Source of the DNA: Neorhizobium huautlense
GTDB lineage: Bacteria > Pseudomonadota > Alphaproteobacteria > Rhizobiales > Rhizobiaceae
Length of the DNA stretch: 64,000 nt
Assembly: GCF_002968575.1 (NCBI RefSeq)
Contig: NZ_PVBM01000010.1
Coordinates: 62,001 to 126,000, forward strand
Direction of reading: 5' to 3'
Shown: positions 9,328 through 19,072 of the stretch, piece after piece
How positions within the stretch are numbered: position 1 is the stretch's first letter
Layout: every line of letters begins with the position of its first letter
The notes under the pieces: model-generated
The model's input: the letters and a program-made list of their open reading frames with translations, nothing else
Database searches by the model: none
What the model was told of the DNA's origin: nothing
Position numbers and translations under genes: made by a program

Positions 9328-10449
9328 ATGGCCATCCTCAGCTTCGTCACCGGCTATATCATCCCATTCATTCTCGTTCTGTCGCTGCTCGTGTTCGTGC
9401 ATGAAATGGGACACTACCTCGTCGGACGTTGGTGCGGCATCCGATCGACCGCCTTCTCTGTAGGCTTCGGCCCCGAACTCCTGGGCTTCACCGACCGCCA
9501 CGGTACACGCTGGAAGATTTCAGCGATTCCTCTTGGCGGCTACGTCAAATTCTACGGTGACGACGATGTCGCGAGCCTGCCGGATGCGAGCGGCCTCGTC
9601 GGCATGACGGAGGAGGAGAAGGCGCAAACGCTGGCTGGCGCGAAACTGTGGAAAAGGGCGGCGACGGTAGCGGCCGGGCCAATCGCCAATTTCCTGCTGG
9701 CGATCGCGATCTTTGCCGTGTTGTTTAGCGTCTATGGAAAAGTGGTTGCCGATCCTGTCGTTGCCGAAGTCCAGGCAAACAGCGCGGCCCAGGCCGCCGG
9801 CGTTCAGCCTGGCGACCGGCTGGTGGCGCTGGATGGCACACGCATCAGGACCTTTGACGACGTGCGGCGTTACGTCAGCATTCGTCCGGAAACGCCGATT
9901 GTCGTGACCGTCGACCGCAACGGCCAGGAGATCGATCTGCCGATGCTGCCGAAGCGCACCGAGATCACCGACCAGTTCGGCAACAAGGTAGAGCTGGGCC
10001 TGATCGGCATCGTCACCAATGAAGAGCGCGGCAAATTCCGGGTCGAGACTTTTGGCCCGCTGCAGGCGGTGGCTGAAGGCGTAAAGGAGACGGGCCACAT
10101 CGTCACGGGCACGGTCCGCTATATCGGAAACCTCGTAACCGGCCGCATGAGGGCCGATCAATTGGGGGGACCGGTGCGCGTTGCGCAGGCTTCGGGTCAG
10201 ATGGCAACGCTGGGCTTTGCCGCCGTCGTGCAGCTTGCCGCCGTTCTGTCCGTTTCCATCGGTCTCCTCAATCTGATGCCTGTTCCGGTTTTGGACGGTG
10301 GACATCTCGTTTTCTATGCAATAGAGGCGGTTCGTGGCAAACCGCTGGGAGCCGGTGCACAGGAGATTGCCTTTCGCATTGGTCTCGCAATGGTGCTCAG
10401 CCTGATGGTATTCGCGACCTTCAACGACATCAGCAATCTCATTGGCTGA
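9328..10449 (+). CDS. rseP: Site-2 intramembrane zinc protease RseP/MmpA
   Basis: The 373-residue protein is an M50 family intramembrane metalloprotease. The zinc site HEMGH lies at residues 25-29 in the first membrane helix, and the second metal-ligand motif NLMPVPVLDGGH is near the C-terminus. A single PDZ domain with AAQAAGVQPGDRLVALDG occupies the middle, whereas E. coli RseP has two. I start at the ATG at 9328 rather than the adjacent TTG at 9325. Known roles are cleaving anti-sigma factors and remnant signal peptides or, as MmpA in Caulobacter, PodJ; the target here is unknown. It precedes bamA as in most proteobacteria. Confidence 0.95.
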   Translation: MAILSFVTGYIIPFILVLSLLVFVHEMGHYLVGRWCGIRSTAFSVGFGPELLGFTDRHGTRWKISAIPLGGYVKFYGDDDVASLPDASGLVGMTEEEKAQTLAGAKLWKRAATVAAGPIANFLLAIAIFAVLFSVYGKVVADPVVAEVQANSAAQAAGVQPGDRLVALDGTRIRTFDDVRRYVSIRPETPIVVTVDRNGQEIDLPMLPKRTEITDQFGNKVELGLIGIVTNEERGKFRVETFGPLQAVAEGVKETGHIVTGTVRYIGNLVTGRMRADQLGGPVRVAQASGQMATLGFAAVVQLAAVLSVSIGLLNLMPVPVLDGGHLVFYAIEAVRGKPLGAGAQEIAFRIGLAMVLSLMVFATFNDISNLIG

Positions 10450-10501
10450 TGCCCTTAAAATCGTTGAAGGAAACTGTTTATTTACTATGTTTTCAACTCT
10501 T

Positions 10502-10521
10502 GCGTGGCCATTGGGTCACGC
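10502..10521 (+). repeat. Small hairpin in the rseP-bamA gap
   Basis: GCGTGGCC at 10502-10509 pairs with GGTCACGC at 10514-10521 with one mismatch and a four-base loop. The 198-base gap otherwise shows no gene; it may hold a separate bamA promoter, but no convincing hexamers stand out. Confidence 0.35.
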
Positions 10522-10647
10522 CTGAGAAGGAAGTAAATAGAAATTAACAGGATACCTTGCTTGTAGGGCAAAAGAAGGTAAAACGACACACGTGGCCGGA
10601 GTCGGGCTCCACCCGCCGAGGGACAACGGGAAAAGGTAAGAATTGAA

Positions 10648-13011
10648 ATGAAGGCTGGTTCAAGGTTTTTGAACGCAGTGTCGGCGTTTGCGCTGTCTGC
10701 TAGTGTTGTTGCCTCGGGCGCGGGTGTGCTGGTGCTTGCTTCCGCGCCGTCCGCAGAAGCGGCGGTGATCCGGAGCGTCCAGGTTCGCGGTGCCCAGCGC
10801 ACGGGCGAAGAAGCAGTTCGTTCCAACCTGACCATTCGTCCTGGTGTCAGTTTTTCGAACAACGACATCGATGAGTCTGTGCGCAAGCTTTATGCAACCG
10901 GATATTTTTCCGATGTCCGTATCAGCGTTTCCGGCAGCACGCTCGTCGTAACGGTGAGTGAGAACCAGCTCGTCAATCAGGTCGTCTTCAACGGCAACCG
11001 CAAGATTACCGATGAAAAGCTGCAGGCTGTTGTTCAGACCCAGCCGCTCGGTCCTTATAGCGAGACGATGATCAATGCCGACATCGAGCGGCTGCGCGAG
11101 GCTTATCGCGCGATCGGCCGCAGCGACGTCGAGATCACGACGCAGACCGCTCCTGTCGGTCAGGGCCGCGTCAATCTGGCCTTTGTCGTCAACGAGGGCG
11201 ATCGCACCAAGATCGCCGACATCAATTTCGTGGGCAATCAGGCCTATGGCGACGGTCGCCTGAAGTCCGTCATCATCACCAAGGAATCCAGCCCGCTGTC
11301 GTTCCTCACCCGCAAGGACGTCTACAGCGAGGACAAGCTGCGCGCCGACGAGGAAACGTTGCGCCAGTTCTATTACAATCACGGCTATCCCGATTTCCGC
11401 ATCATCTCTTCCGAAGCGGTTCTCGACGAGGCGAACAACAAGTACAACATCACCTTCACCGTGGAAGAAGGTCAGCGTTATTCCTACGGCGGCGTTGGCG
11501 TCGAATCGACTGTCGAAGGCGTCAGCAGCGAAGAGTTGCAGGGCCTGGTCGAGACGCGGGAAGGTCGTACCTATGACGCCCGCGAAGTCCAGAAGACCAT
11601 GGAGGCGATCTCCAAGCGCGTCGCAGCGAAAGGTTACCCCTTTGCACGCGTGACGCCGCGGGGCGACCGCAACATGGAAACGCACACGATCGGCGTGACC
11701 TATCTCGTTGATCAGGGCGAGCGCGCTTACGTCGAGCGTATCGAAGTTCGCGGCAATACCCGCACCCGCGACTACGTCATCCGCCGCGAATTCGATTTCA
11801 GCGAAGGCGACGCATTCAATCAGGAAATGATTTCGCGCGCTAAGCGTCGTCTGGAAGCCCTTGGTTACTTCACCACGGTCAATATCTCCACTGCTCCGGG
11901 CAGCGCTCCGGACCGCGTGGTCGTTGTGGTCGATGTTGAAGACCAGTCCACCGGTTCGTTCGGTATCGGTGCCGGCTACTCCGCAGGCGGCGACGGCTTC
12001 ATGCTGGAAGCCTCCATCGAGGAAAAGAACTTCCTGGGCCGCGGCCAATTCATCCGTGTTGCCGTCGGCGGCGGTCTCGAAGAGGCCCGCAGCTACAACC
12101 TTTCGTTCACCGAGCCCTACTTCCTCGGTTACCGTCTGGCAGCCGGTTTCGACCTGTTCAAGAGCAAGACGTCCTCGAACAGCTACTACGATTACGACGA
12201 GCAGGGCGTTACCCTGCGCGTGACCGCGCCAATCACCGAGGATCTGGCGACGACGTTCCGCTACACCTATAAGGAAATCAACTACGAAGATGACGGCGCG
12301 TTTGGCTCCGACGGCGTTCCTGGCACGGGCGACGACAACCTTTCGTCGCCTTACATTTCCATGATCGATCAGGGCAAGTTCGTCCAGTCTTCCGTTTCGC
12401 AGACGCTGACCTACAACACGCTCGACAGCCAGACGCTGCCGCGCGAGGGGATCTACGCCACGATCACGCATGAATATGCAGGCCTTGGCGGTGACTCCGA
12501 ATTCTACAAGATCTCGGGTCGTGCCCGTTACTTCCACCTTCTGTCGACAGAGGCCGACCTGATCGGCTCCGTCGCGGTCGGTGCCGGCCATGTGGTTTCC
12601 ACCGGCGACAATCTGCATGTTTTTGACCAGTTCACGCTGGGCGGGCGTCAGGTTCGCGGCTTTGAGAACGACGGTATCGGTCCGCGTACGGTCGATCATG
12701 GCGACGCGCTCGGCGGCACGACCTACTTTACGGCTTCTGCGGAAATGTCCATGCCCATGCCGGTTTTCCCGGAAGACTTCGGTCTGCGGGCTGCCGTCTT
12801 TGCCGATGCCGGCACGCTCTACGGAAACGATGTCCCGCTCGGCACCAGCACCGCACAGGGCACAGGCATGTCTTGGCGCGCATCCGTGGGCGCTGGCGTG
12901 ATGTGGGCTTCGCCGTTCGGCAACATCCGCTTCGACTATGCCATTCCGGTCGTCAAGGAAGACTTTGACGAGACTCAGGAATTCCGGTTCAGCATGGCGA
13001 ACCAGTTCTGA
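10648..13011 (+). CDS. bamA: Outer membrane protein assembly factor BamA
   Basis: The 787-residue protein starts with a signal peptide (hydrophobic stretch ending near PSAEAA), followed by five POTRA repeats to about residue 430 (first one beginning VIRSVQVRGAQRTGEEAV), and then a 16-strand outer membrane barrel. The barrel has the lid-loop type motif VRGFEND and ends in the aromatic C-terminal signature FRFSMANQF recognised by the assembly machinery. It inserts beta-barrel proteins, with lipoproteins encoded elsewhere. It lies between rseP and lpxD; the periplasmic chaperone gene skp, present here in enterobacteria, is absent. AAAAGGTAAG precedes the start. Confidence 0.98.
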   Translation: MKAGSRFLNAVSAFALSASVVASGAGVLVLASAPSAEAAVIRSVQVRGAQRTGEEAVRSNLTIRPGVSFSNNDIDESVRKLYATGYFSDVRISVSGSTLVVTVSENQLVNQVVFNGNRKITDEKLQAVVQTQPLGPYSETMINADIERLREAYRAIGRSDVEITTQTAPVGQGRVNLAFVVNEGDRTKIADINFVGNQAYGDGRLKSVIITKESSPLSFLTRKDVYSEDKLRADEETLRQFYYNHGYPDFRIISSEAVLDEANNKYNITFTVEEGQRYSYGGVGVESTVEGVSSEELQGLVETREGRTYDAREVQKTMEAISKRVAAKGYPFARVTPRGDRNMETHTIGVTYLVDQGERAYVERIEVRGNTRTRDYVIRREFDFSEGDAFNQEMISRAKRRLEALGYFTTVNISTAPGSAPDRVVVVVDVEDQSTGSFGIGAGYSAGGDGFMLEASIEEKNFLGRGQFIRVAVGGGLEEARSYNLSFTEPYFLGYRLAAGFDLFKSKTSSNSYYDYDEQGVTLRVTAPITEDLATTFRYTYKEINYEDDGAFGSDGVPGTGDDNLSSPYISMIDQGKFVQSSVSQTLTYNTLDSQTLPREGIYATITHEYAGLGGDSEFYKISGRARYFHLLSTEADLIGSVAVGAGHVVSTGDNLHVFDQFTLGGRQVRGFENDGIGPRTVDHGDALGGTTYFTASAEMSMPMPVFPEDFGLRAAVFADAGTLYGNDVPLGTSTAQGTGMSWRASVGAGVMWASPFGNIRFDYAIPVVKEDFDETQEFRFSMANQF

Positions 13012-13062
13012 TCGTTTCCGCCCGTCTCGACGGGCGGGAATCTGTTCCGGAGCTCTGGCTTT

Positions 13063-14130
13063 ATGGATCACAATGAATTTTTCCCGCCCCATGATGGCGT
13101 GAGCCTGCGCGAGCTGGCCACCCGTCTTGGGGTGGAACTGCTTGACGAGAATGCTGGCGATCGAATGATCCGGTCGATCGCCCCGGTTGCCAGGGCCGGC
13201 GAGGGGCAGCTCAGCTATATTCTCTCTCGCAAGAACCGGCACGAACTGGAAACGTGTCACGCCTCTGCCATCCTATGTGATGCGGCGATCCGGCCGATCG
13301 TTCCGGACCATATCCCAATCCTGCTTTCCAAGGCGCCCTTGACGGCCTTTGCCATGGCCGGTGCTGTTCTGCACCCTATCGCGATGCGCCCGGCGCCTGT
13401 CACGTCCGCACCATCGGGGATTTCGCCTGCGGCCTATGTCGATCCGACGGCGATGCTCGAGCTCGGCGTCGAGGTCGAGCCTATGGCGGTGGTTGGCGCG
13501 CGGGCCGAAATCGGCAGCGGCACGCGGATCGGCGCGGGCACCGTGATCGGCGCGGACGTCAAGATCGGCCGCGATTGTACGATCGCGGCGGGCGCCAGTG
13601 TCCTGGCGGCTTTGATCGGCAACAGTGTCATTATTCACAATGGCGCACGTATCGGCCAGGATGGCTTCGGCAATGCGCCCGGCCCGCGGGGCATGCTCAA
13701 GCTCGTTCAGATCGGGCGCGTCATTATTCAGGACAATGTGGAGATTGGCGCCAACACCACCGTCGATCGCGGCGCGATGGACGATACGGTCATCGGTGAA
13801 GGCACGAAGATCGACAATCAGGTTCAGATTGCGCATAACGTCCACATCGGTCGGCATTGCGGCATTGCGGCGGGCGTTGGCATTGCCGGATCCACGAAGA
13901 TCGGCAATGGCGTGTTGATTGGTGGCGCGGCCGCTATCAACGGGCATATTTCGATCGGTGACGGCGTTCAGCTCGCCGCGTTCAGCGGAGTGATTGGTTC
14001 CGTGCCCGCCGGCTCCATATATGGCGGCATTCCGGCCCGGCCGATGAAGGATTTCCTCCGCGAAATGGCGGATAAGATGGCACAGTCGGACGAGCGCGCT
14101 AAGCGCAAAGGAGAGAAGAAAAATGACTGA
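13063..14130 (+). CDS. lpxD: UDP-3-O-(3-hydroxyacyl)glucosamine N-acyltransferase
   Basis: The 355-residue enzyme adds the N-linked hydroxyacyl chain in the third step of lipid A synthesis. An N-terminal uridine-binding domain (with [14 protein letters not shown]) is followed by a long left-handed beta helix of hexapeptide repeats ([20 protein letters not shown] and more) and a C-terminal helix ending in a basic tail. The catalytic histidine is expected in [11 protein letters not shown]. The stop overlaps the fabZ start by eight bases. Confidence 0.97.
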   Translation: MDHNEFFPPHDGVSLRELATRLGVELLDENAGDRMIRSIAPVARAGEGQLSYILSRKNRHELETCHASAILCDAAIRPIVPDHIPILLSKAPLTAFAMAGAVLHPIAMRPAPVTSAPSGISPAAYVDPTAMLELGVEVEPMAVVGARAEIGSGTRIGAGTVIGADVKIGRDCTIAAGASVLAALIGNSVIIHNGARIGQDGFGNAPGPRGMLKLVQIGRVIIQDNVEIGANTTVDRGAMDDTVIGEGTKIDNQVQIAHNVHIGRHCGIAAGVGIAGSTKIGNGVLIGGAAAINGHISIGDGVQLAAFSGVIGSVPAGSIYGGIPARPMKDFLREMADKMAQSDERAKRKGEKKND

Positions 14131-14590
14131 TGAGACCAAGCCGATGCTCGGCGCGGCCGATATTCAGGAAATCATGAAGCTGTTGCCGCATCGCTACCCG
14201 TTTCTTCTGGTCGACAAGATCGTCGAAATCGATGGTGACAACTCCGCGATCGGCATCAAGAACGTGACCGCCAGCGAGCCGCATTTCACCGGCCATTTCC
14301 CGGACCGACCGATCATGCCGGGCGTGCTCCTGGTCGAGGGCATGGCCCAGACGGCCGGCGCGATTTGCGCGCGCAAGGAAGGCGAGGGCGGCAACCTGGT
14401 CTATTTCATGACGATCGACAACGCCCGCTTCCGCAAGCCGGTGATACCGGGGGATCGGGTGGAGTACCACGTCACGAAGCAGAAGCAGCGTGGCAATATC
14501 TGGAAGTTTCATTGCGACGCCAAGGTTGACGGCGCGCTCGTCGCTGAGGCTGATATCGGCGCGATGATCGTGCGTAAGGACGCGGAATGA
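14123..14590 (+). CDS. fabZ: 3-hydroxyacyl-[acyl-carrier-protein] dehydratase FabZ
   Basis: The 155-residue hot-dog fold enzyme dehydrates 3-hydroxyacyl-ACP in fatty acid synthesis. The motif [10 protein letters not shown] and the catalytic region [20 protein letters not shown], with its His and Glu, are intact. A strong ribosome-binding site AAAGGAGAG lies inside the end of lpxD at 14107-14115. Its position inside the lpx operon reflects competition for the shared 3-hydroxyacyl-ACP pool. It overlaps lpxA by four bases. Confidence 0.98.
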   Translation: MTDETKPMLGAADIQEIMKLLPHRYPFLLVDKIVEIDGDNSAIGIKNVTASEPHFTGHFPDRPIMPGVLLVEGMAQTAGAICARKEGEGGNLVYFMTIDNARFRKPVIPGDRVEYHVTKQKQRGNIWKFHCDAKVDGALVAEADIGAMIVRKDAE

Positions 14591-15402
14591 GCAAGATTGC
14601 TGCCAGCGCGCGGATTCATCCCCTTGCTGTGGTCGAGGACGGCGCCGTGATCGGCGAGAATGTCGTTGTCGGCCCGTTTTCGCATGTGGGCTCGCGCGTG
14701 GTGCTGAAGGATGGCGTCGAACTCTTCTCGCATGCCGTGGTGACCGGCAATACGGAGATCGGCCGCAACTGCCGCATCTTCCCGATGGCGGTAATTGGCG
14801 GCGTTTCTCAGAGCCTTCACGAAGCGGGAGAGGATTCCTCGCTCACCGTGGGCGACAACTGTACGATGCGCGAAGGCGTGACCATGAACTGCGGTACGGT
14901 CGGCGGCGGCGGCAAGACGGTGGTCGGCAGCAATTGCCTATTCCTTGCAAATTCCCATGTGGCGCATGATTGTCAGCTTGGCAGTGACATCATCATGTCG
15001 AACAATGTCATGCTGGCCGGCCACGTTCATGTGGGAGACAAGGCAATTCTCGGCGGCGGCTGTGCGGTGCATCAGTTCACCCGCATCGGTCGCCAGGCCT
15101 TCATCGGCGGGCTTTCGGCCGTCAACTACGATGTGATCCCGTATGGAATGTTGAACGGCAATCCGGGCATCTTGGGCGGCCTGAACGTCGTCGGCATGAC
15201 ACGCGCAGGTGTGGAGCGTGCGACGATCCATACTGTACGACGGGCCTTCAAGCAGATCTTTGAAGGCGCAGGGAACATCCGCAACAATGCGGCGGCAATC
15301 CGCGAGGATTATGCCGATTGCAAGGAAGTGATGGAGATCCTCGATTTCATTGCTGCCGACAGCGAACGCGCCCTTTCGTCTCCCTTCCGCAGCAAGAGCT
15401 GA
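14587..15402 (+). CDS. lpxA: UDP-N-acetylglucosamine O-acyltransferase
   Basis: The 271-residue enzyme catalyses the first step of lipid A synthesis, moving a 3-hydroxyacyl chain to UDP-GlcNAc. The N-terminal two thirds are hexapeptide repeats of a left-handed beta helix, starting [20 protein letters not shown]; the catalytic region around [13 protein letters not shown] and the substrate-binding part [16 protein letters not shown] are clear. The C-terminal helical domain begins near [16 protein letters not shown] overlap with fabZ suggests coupled translation. Confidence 0.98.
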   Translation: MSKIAASARIHPLAVVEDGAVIGENVVVGPFSHVGSRVVLKDGVELFSHAVVTGNTEIGRNCRIFPMAVIGGVSQSLHEAGEDSSLTVGDNCTMREGVTMNCGTVGGGGKTVVGSNCLFLANSHVAHDCQLGSDIIMSNNVMLAGHVHVGDKAILGGGCAVHQFTRIGRQAFIGGLSAVNYDVIPYGMLNGNPGILGGLNVVGMTRAGVERATIHTVRRAFKQIFEGAGNIRNNAAAIREDYADCKEVMEILDFIAADSERALSSPFRSKS

Positions 15403-15408
15403 GCGGCC

Positions 15409-16290
15409 ATGCGGGGCGTCCCGAGCCTTGCGCCAAAGGGGCGGCTCGCGATCATCGCGGGGAATGGATTTCTACCCATCTATCTTGCCGAAGCCGCGCG
15501 GGAGGGAGGAGAAAATCCTTTCATCATCTCGCTGCGCAATGAGTCCGATCAGCGTTTCGATGGTTTCGAAACCGCATCGGCCAGCATTGCCGACATCACG
15601 GGCTTCGAGCGGATATTCAGGGAGAAGGGCATCGGCCGTGTCGTCTTGTCCGGCGGTGTGACCCGAAGGCCGGATTGGCGTGATATTCGCCCGAACTGGA
15701 AGGTTTTGCGCAAACTGCCGCTCTTGCTCCGCACCCTCGTCTCCGGTGGAGATGACGCGCTGCTGCAGGTGGCCATCGGCATTATCGAAGCGCAGGGCTG
15801 CCGCGTCATCGGCGCCCATGAGGTTGCGCCGGGGCTTCTGGCGAAAACCGGTAAGCTCGGGGCCCATTCTCCTTCGCAGGACGATATTCGCGATATCGAA
15901 AAGGCGGCCGAAGCCGCACGTAGGCTGGGTGAGCTCGATATTGGCCAGGGAAGCGTGAGTGTCGGCGGCCGCGTCGTTGCGCTCGAAGGTGTCGAAGGAA
16001 CCGATCGGATGCTCGACCGCGTTGCCGCGTTGCGCGCCGAGGGACGAATCTCCGCCCGTCGCAAGGGTGTTCTTGTGAAATTGTGCAAACCCCAGCAGGA
16101 TATGCGTGCCGATCTTCCCACAATCGGCCCTTCCACCGTGGAGCATGCTGTGAAGGCAGGGCTTGCCGGCATAGCCGTGGAGGCGGGGCGGGCTCTGGTG
16201 ATAGAGGAACAGAAGATGATTGCCGCTGCGGATGCTGCGGGTATCTTCGTCTGCGGCATCGACCTTGGTCTGCCGCAGGGAGGATTGTGA
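15409..16290 (+). CDS. lpxI: UDP-2,3-diacylglucosamine diphosphatase LpxI
   Basis: The 293-residue protein belongs to the LpxI (formerly DUF1009) family, which replaces LpxH in alphaproteobacteria and hydrolyses UDP-2,3-diacylglucosamine to lipid X and UMP. An N-terminal domain begins LAIIAGNGFLPIYLAEAA; the C-terminal catalytic domain contains GQGSVSVGGRVVALEGVEGTD in two adjacent stretches and KLCKPQQDMRADLPTIG, which holds the conserved Asp. It lies between lpxA and lpxB, with the lpxB start overlapping its stop by one base. Confidence 0.95.
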   Translation: MRGVPSLAPKGRLAIIAGNGFLPIYLAEAAREGGENPFIISLRNESDQRFDGFETASASIADITGFERIFREKGIGRVVLSGGVTRRPDWRDIRPNWKVLRKLPLLLRTLVSGGDDALLQVAIGIIEAQGCRVIGAHEVAPGLLAKTGKLGAHSPSQDDIRDIEKAAEAARRLGELDIGQGSVSVGGRVVALEGVEGTDRMLDRVAALRAEGRISARRKGVLVKLCKPQQDMRADLPTIGPSTVEHAVKAGLAGIAVEAGRALVIEEQKMIAAADAAGIFVCGIDLGLPQGGL

Positions 16291-17468
16291 TGGCGAGAAT
16301 CTTGAAGATGGGCGTCGTCGCCGGTGAAGTCTCGGGCGACCTCCTGGGGGGCGATCTGATCGCCGCGCTGAAGGCCGCCCATGCGGGACCGGTCGAATTG
16401 GTAGGCGTCGGGGGCGACGCTCTGACGGCGCAGGGGCTTGCTTCGCTTTTCGATTTTTCCGAACTTTCGATCATGGGTCTGACTCAGGTGCTTGCCCGCC
16501 TGCCGAACCTGATCAAGCGGATCAATCAGACCGCCGATGCGATCATTGCAGCCAGGCCGGACGTGCTTGTCATCATCGACAGTCCGGACTTCACCCACCG
16601 GGTTGCGAAGAAGGTTCGAGCCGCTCTGCCTGACATGCCGATCGTGGATTACGTCTGCCCGAGCGTCTGGGCCTGGAAGGAATACCGGGCAAGCGCCATG
16701 CTTGCCTATGTGGATCACGTTCTGGCTGTCCTGCCGTTCGAGCCGGAGGCGATGAAGAGGCTTGGCGGGCCGGAAACGACTTTCGTCGGCCACCGCCTGA
16801 CGGACGATCCGGCGCTGCTGCGGGTGCGGAGCATCCGCGCGGAACGCCCGGTGAAGGGGAAGGACGAAGAAAAGACAATCCTGCTTCTGCCCGGCTCGCG
16901 CTCTGCAGAGATCAAGGCGCTTTTGCCGGTCTTTGGGGAGGCCGCCCGTGAATTCGTCTCCCGCAACGGTCCCGCGCGTTTTCTGTTGCCGACGGTACCC
17001 CGTCAGGAGAAGCTGGTGCGCGAGATCGCCGCGACCTTGCCGATCAAGCCGGAGATCACGGTCGACGCGGAGAGCAAGTGGGCCGCTTTCGCCGATGCGG
17101 ACGCCGCCATCGCCGCATCCGGAACGGTGATTCTTGAGCTTGGCCTGTCGAACGTGCCGGTCGTGTCCGCCTACAAGGCCGACTGGCTGATCACCTTGAT
17201 GTCCAAGCGCATCAAGATCTGGTCGGGCGCGCTGCCCAATTTGATTGCCGATTATCCGGTGGTGCCGGAATATATAAACGATGTCGTACGTCCTGGCAGT
17301 CTGTGCCGCTGGGCCGAACGCCTCGCCTCCGATACCACCCAACGCCAGGCGATGATGGAGGGTTTCGATCTCACTTGGCAGCGTCTGCAGGTGCCGGTCC
17401 CACCCGGCGAAGCGGCGGCCGGCATCGTTCTGCAAGTCTTGGATACGAAAAAACCCGGTCATCGCTGA
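16290..17468 (+). CDS. lpxB: Lipid-A-disaccharide synthase
   Basis: The 392-residue GT19 glycosyltransferase joins lipid X and UDP-diacylglucosamine into the tetraacyl disaccharide. I start at the ATG at 16290, which overlaps the lpxI stop as TGATG; longer upstream frames run over lpxI. The motif GEVSGDLLGGDLI is at the N-terminus, IDSPDFTHRVAKK and VCPSVWAWKE in the middle, and the donor-binding part near SGTVILELGLSNVPVVSAYK. The gene ends the operon and its last codons form part of the following hairpin. Confidence 0.97.
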   Translation: MARILKMGVVAGEVSGDLLGGDLIAALKAAHAGPVELVGVGGDALTAQGLASLFDFSELSIMGLTQVLARLPNLIKRINQTADAIIAARPDVLVIIDSPDFTHRVAKKVRAALPDMPIVDYVCPSVWAWKEYRASAMLAYVDHVLAVLPFEPEAMKRLGGPETTFVGHRLTDDPALLRVRSIRAERPVKGKDEEKTILLLPGSRSAEIKALLPVFGEAAREFVSRNGPARFLLPTVPRQEKLVREIAATLPIKPEITVDAESKWAAFADADAAIAASGTVILELGLSNVPVVSAYKADWLITLMSKRIKIWSGALPNLIADYPVVPEYINDVVRPGSLCRWAERLASDTTQRQAMMEGFDLTWQRLQVPVPPGEAAAGIVLQVLDTKKPGHR

Positions 17469-17477
17469 CCGGGTTTT
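17448..17477 (+). terminator. Bidirectional terminator between lpxB and gltA
   Basis: AAAACCCGGTCA pairs with TGACCGGGTTTT around the loop TCGC. There is an A-run before and a T-run after the stem, so it can end transcription of lpxB on the plus strand and of the convergent gltA on the minus strand. The stem includes the lpxB stop codon. Confidence 0.9.
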
Positions 17478-17496
17478 TGTTTGGGAGGTGCCTCGC

Positions 17497-18786
17497 TCAG
17501 CGCTTGGAGACGGGTACGTAGTCGCGCTGCGGTTCGCCGGTATAGAGCTGGCGCGGACGGCCGATGCGCTGTTCCGGATCTTCGATCATTTCCGCCCACT
17601 GGGCGATCCAGCCGACGGTACGGGCAAGCGCGAAGAGCACCGTGAACATCGTGGTTGGGAAGCCCATCGCCTTCAGCGTGATGCCCGAATAGAAGTCGAT
17701 ATTTGGATAAAGCTTCTTCTCGATAAAATATTCGTCGGTGAGCGCGATGCGTTCCAGCTCCATGGCGACCTGCAGAAGCGGGTCGTCCTTGTGACCGAGT
17801 TCGCCGAGAACCTCGTGCGTCGTCTTCTGCATGATCTTGGCGCGCGGATCGTAGTTCTTGTAGACGCGGTGGCCGAAGCCCATCAGCCGGAACGGGTCGC
17901 TCTTATCTTTGGCGCGGGCAATGTATTCGGGAATACGGTCGACCGAGCCGATTTCCGTCAGCATGTTGAGCGCTGCCTCGTTGGCACCGCCATGCGCCGG
18001 ACCCCAGAGGCAGGCGATGCCGGCTGCAATGCAGGCGAACGGGTTGGCGCCGGAAGAGCCGGCGAGCCGGACCGTCGAGGTTGACGCATTCTGCTCGTGG
18101 TCGGCGTGCAGGATGAAGATACGGTCCATGGCGCGCGAAAGCACCGGATTGACCACATATTCCTCGCAGGGCACGGCGAAGCACATGCGCAGGAAGTTGG
18201 ACGCGTAATCCAGGTTGTTCTGCGGATAAACGAACGGCTGGCCGATATGGTATTTATAGGCCATCGCCGCGAGCGTCGGCATCTTGGCGATCATCCGCAG
18301 GCTGGCAACCATGCGCTGATGCGGATCGGTGATATCCGTGGAGTCGTGATAGAAAGCCGAGAGCGCGCCAACGCAGCCGCACATGACGGCCATCGGATGC
18401 GCGTCGCGACGGAAGCCGGTAAAGAAACGGCTCATCTGCTCGTGGACCATCGTATGATGGGTGACGCGGTAGTCGAAGTCTTTCTTCTGGGCAGCCGTCG
18501 GCAATTCGCCGTAGAGCAACAGGTAGCAGGTTTCGAGGAAGTCGCCATGCTCGGCGAGTTGCTCGATCGGATAACCGCGATGCAGAAGAATGCCCGCATC
18601 GCCGTCGATATAGGTGATCTTGGACTCGCAGGATGCCGTCGAGGTGAAGCCCGGATCATAAGTAAAGGCGCCGGTCTGTTTGTAAAGCGAGCCGATGTCG
18701 ATCACATCAGGACCGATCGAGCCGGACTTTACCGGCAGGTCGACATGCTTGTCGCCGAGTGCCATATTTGCGCTTTTGCCCGTCAT
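17497..18786 (-). CDS. gltA: Citrate synthase
   Basis: The 429-residue enzyme condenses oxaloacetate and acetyl-CoA at the entry of the TCA cycle and is of the longer, gram-negative type. The Met at 18786 ([20 protein letters not shown]) has AGGAT just upstream; a longer frame from 18834 runs into a low-quality N-terminus. Catalytic motifs are present: [12 protein letters not shown] with its His, and [16 protein letters not shown] with the second His; the Asp region is further downstream. It is monocistronic, divergent from comEC and convergent with lpxB. On its strand, CTTGGC and an ATATAG-like element lie about 90 bases upstream of the start, but their spacing is not ideal for a promoter. 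Confidence 0.97.
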   Translation of the reverse strand: MTGKSANMALGDKHVDLPVKSGSIGPDVIDIGSLYKQTGAFTYDPGFTSTASCESKITYIDGDAGILLHRGYPIEQLAEHGDFLETCYLLLYGELPTAAQKKDFDYRVTHHTMVHEQMSRFFTGFRRDAHPMAVMCGCVGALSAFYHDSTDITDPHQRMVASLRMIAKMPTLAAMAYKYHIGQPFVYPQNNLDYASNFLRMCFAVPCEEYVVNPVLSRAMDRIFILHADHEQNASTSTVRLAGSSGANPFACIAAGIACLWGPAHGGANEAALNMLTEIGSVDRIPEYIARAKDKSDPFRLMGFGHRVYKNYDPRAKIMQKTTHEVLGELGHKDDPLLQVAMELERIALTDEYFIEKKLYPNIDFYSGITLKAMGFPTTMFTVLFALARTVGWIAQWAEMIEDPEQRIGRPRQLYTGEPQRDYVPVSKR

Positions 18787-19072
18787 GCTGATCCTCCAAC
18801 CTTTTGGCGGCGTGGCGCCTAAAAAGCGCCACAAGAATTAAGCGTCCATGCTTTGCTATATGATCCGAAAGCTCATGCCAAGCAGTCCTTGGTAGCATTT
18901 TGTGCAGCGCGGCACGATAAGAGGCAGCGGCACATACTTGGATGCCCAACTTTCCGGTGCAACTCACTTGAGTCCTTTGGGAATACTTGGTTTTCGCCGC
19001 CAGTTGACGACGCCTGAGGAAACGCGCAGGTTGTATTGTCGCTCATGCGGGGCAAGGTGGGGCGGGCGTTTC

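Noticed and set aside
10660..13260. 866-codon open frame on the minus strand
   Set aside because: Antisense to bamA and the start of lpxD, with no recognisable domain; a GC-skew artefact.
15549..17462. 637-codon open frame on the minus strand
   Set aside because: Antisense to lpxI and lpxB; composition is atypical, and the real genes on the plus strand are certain.
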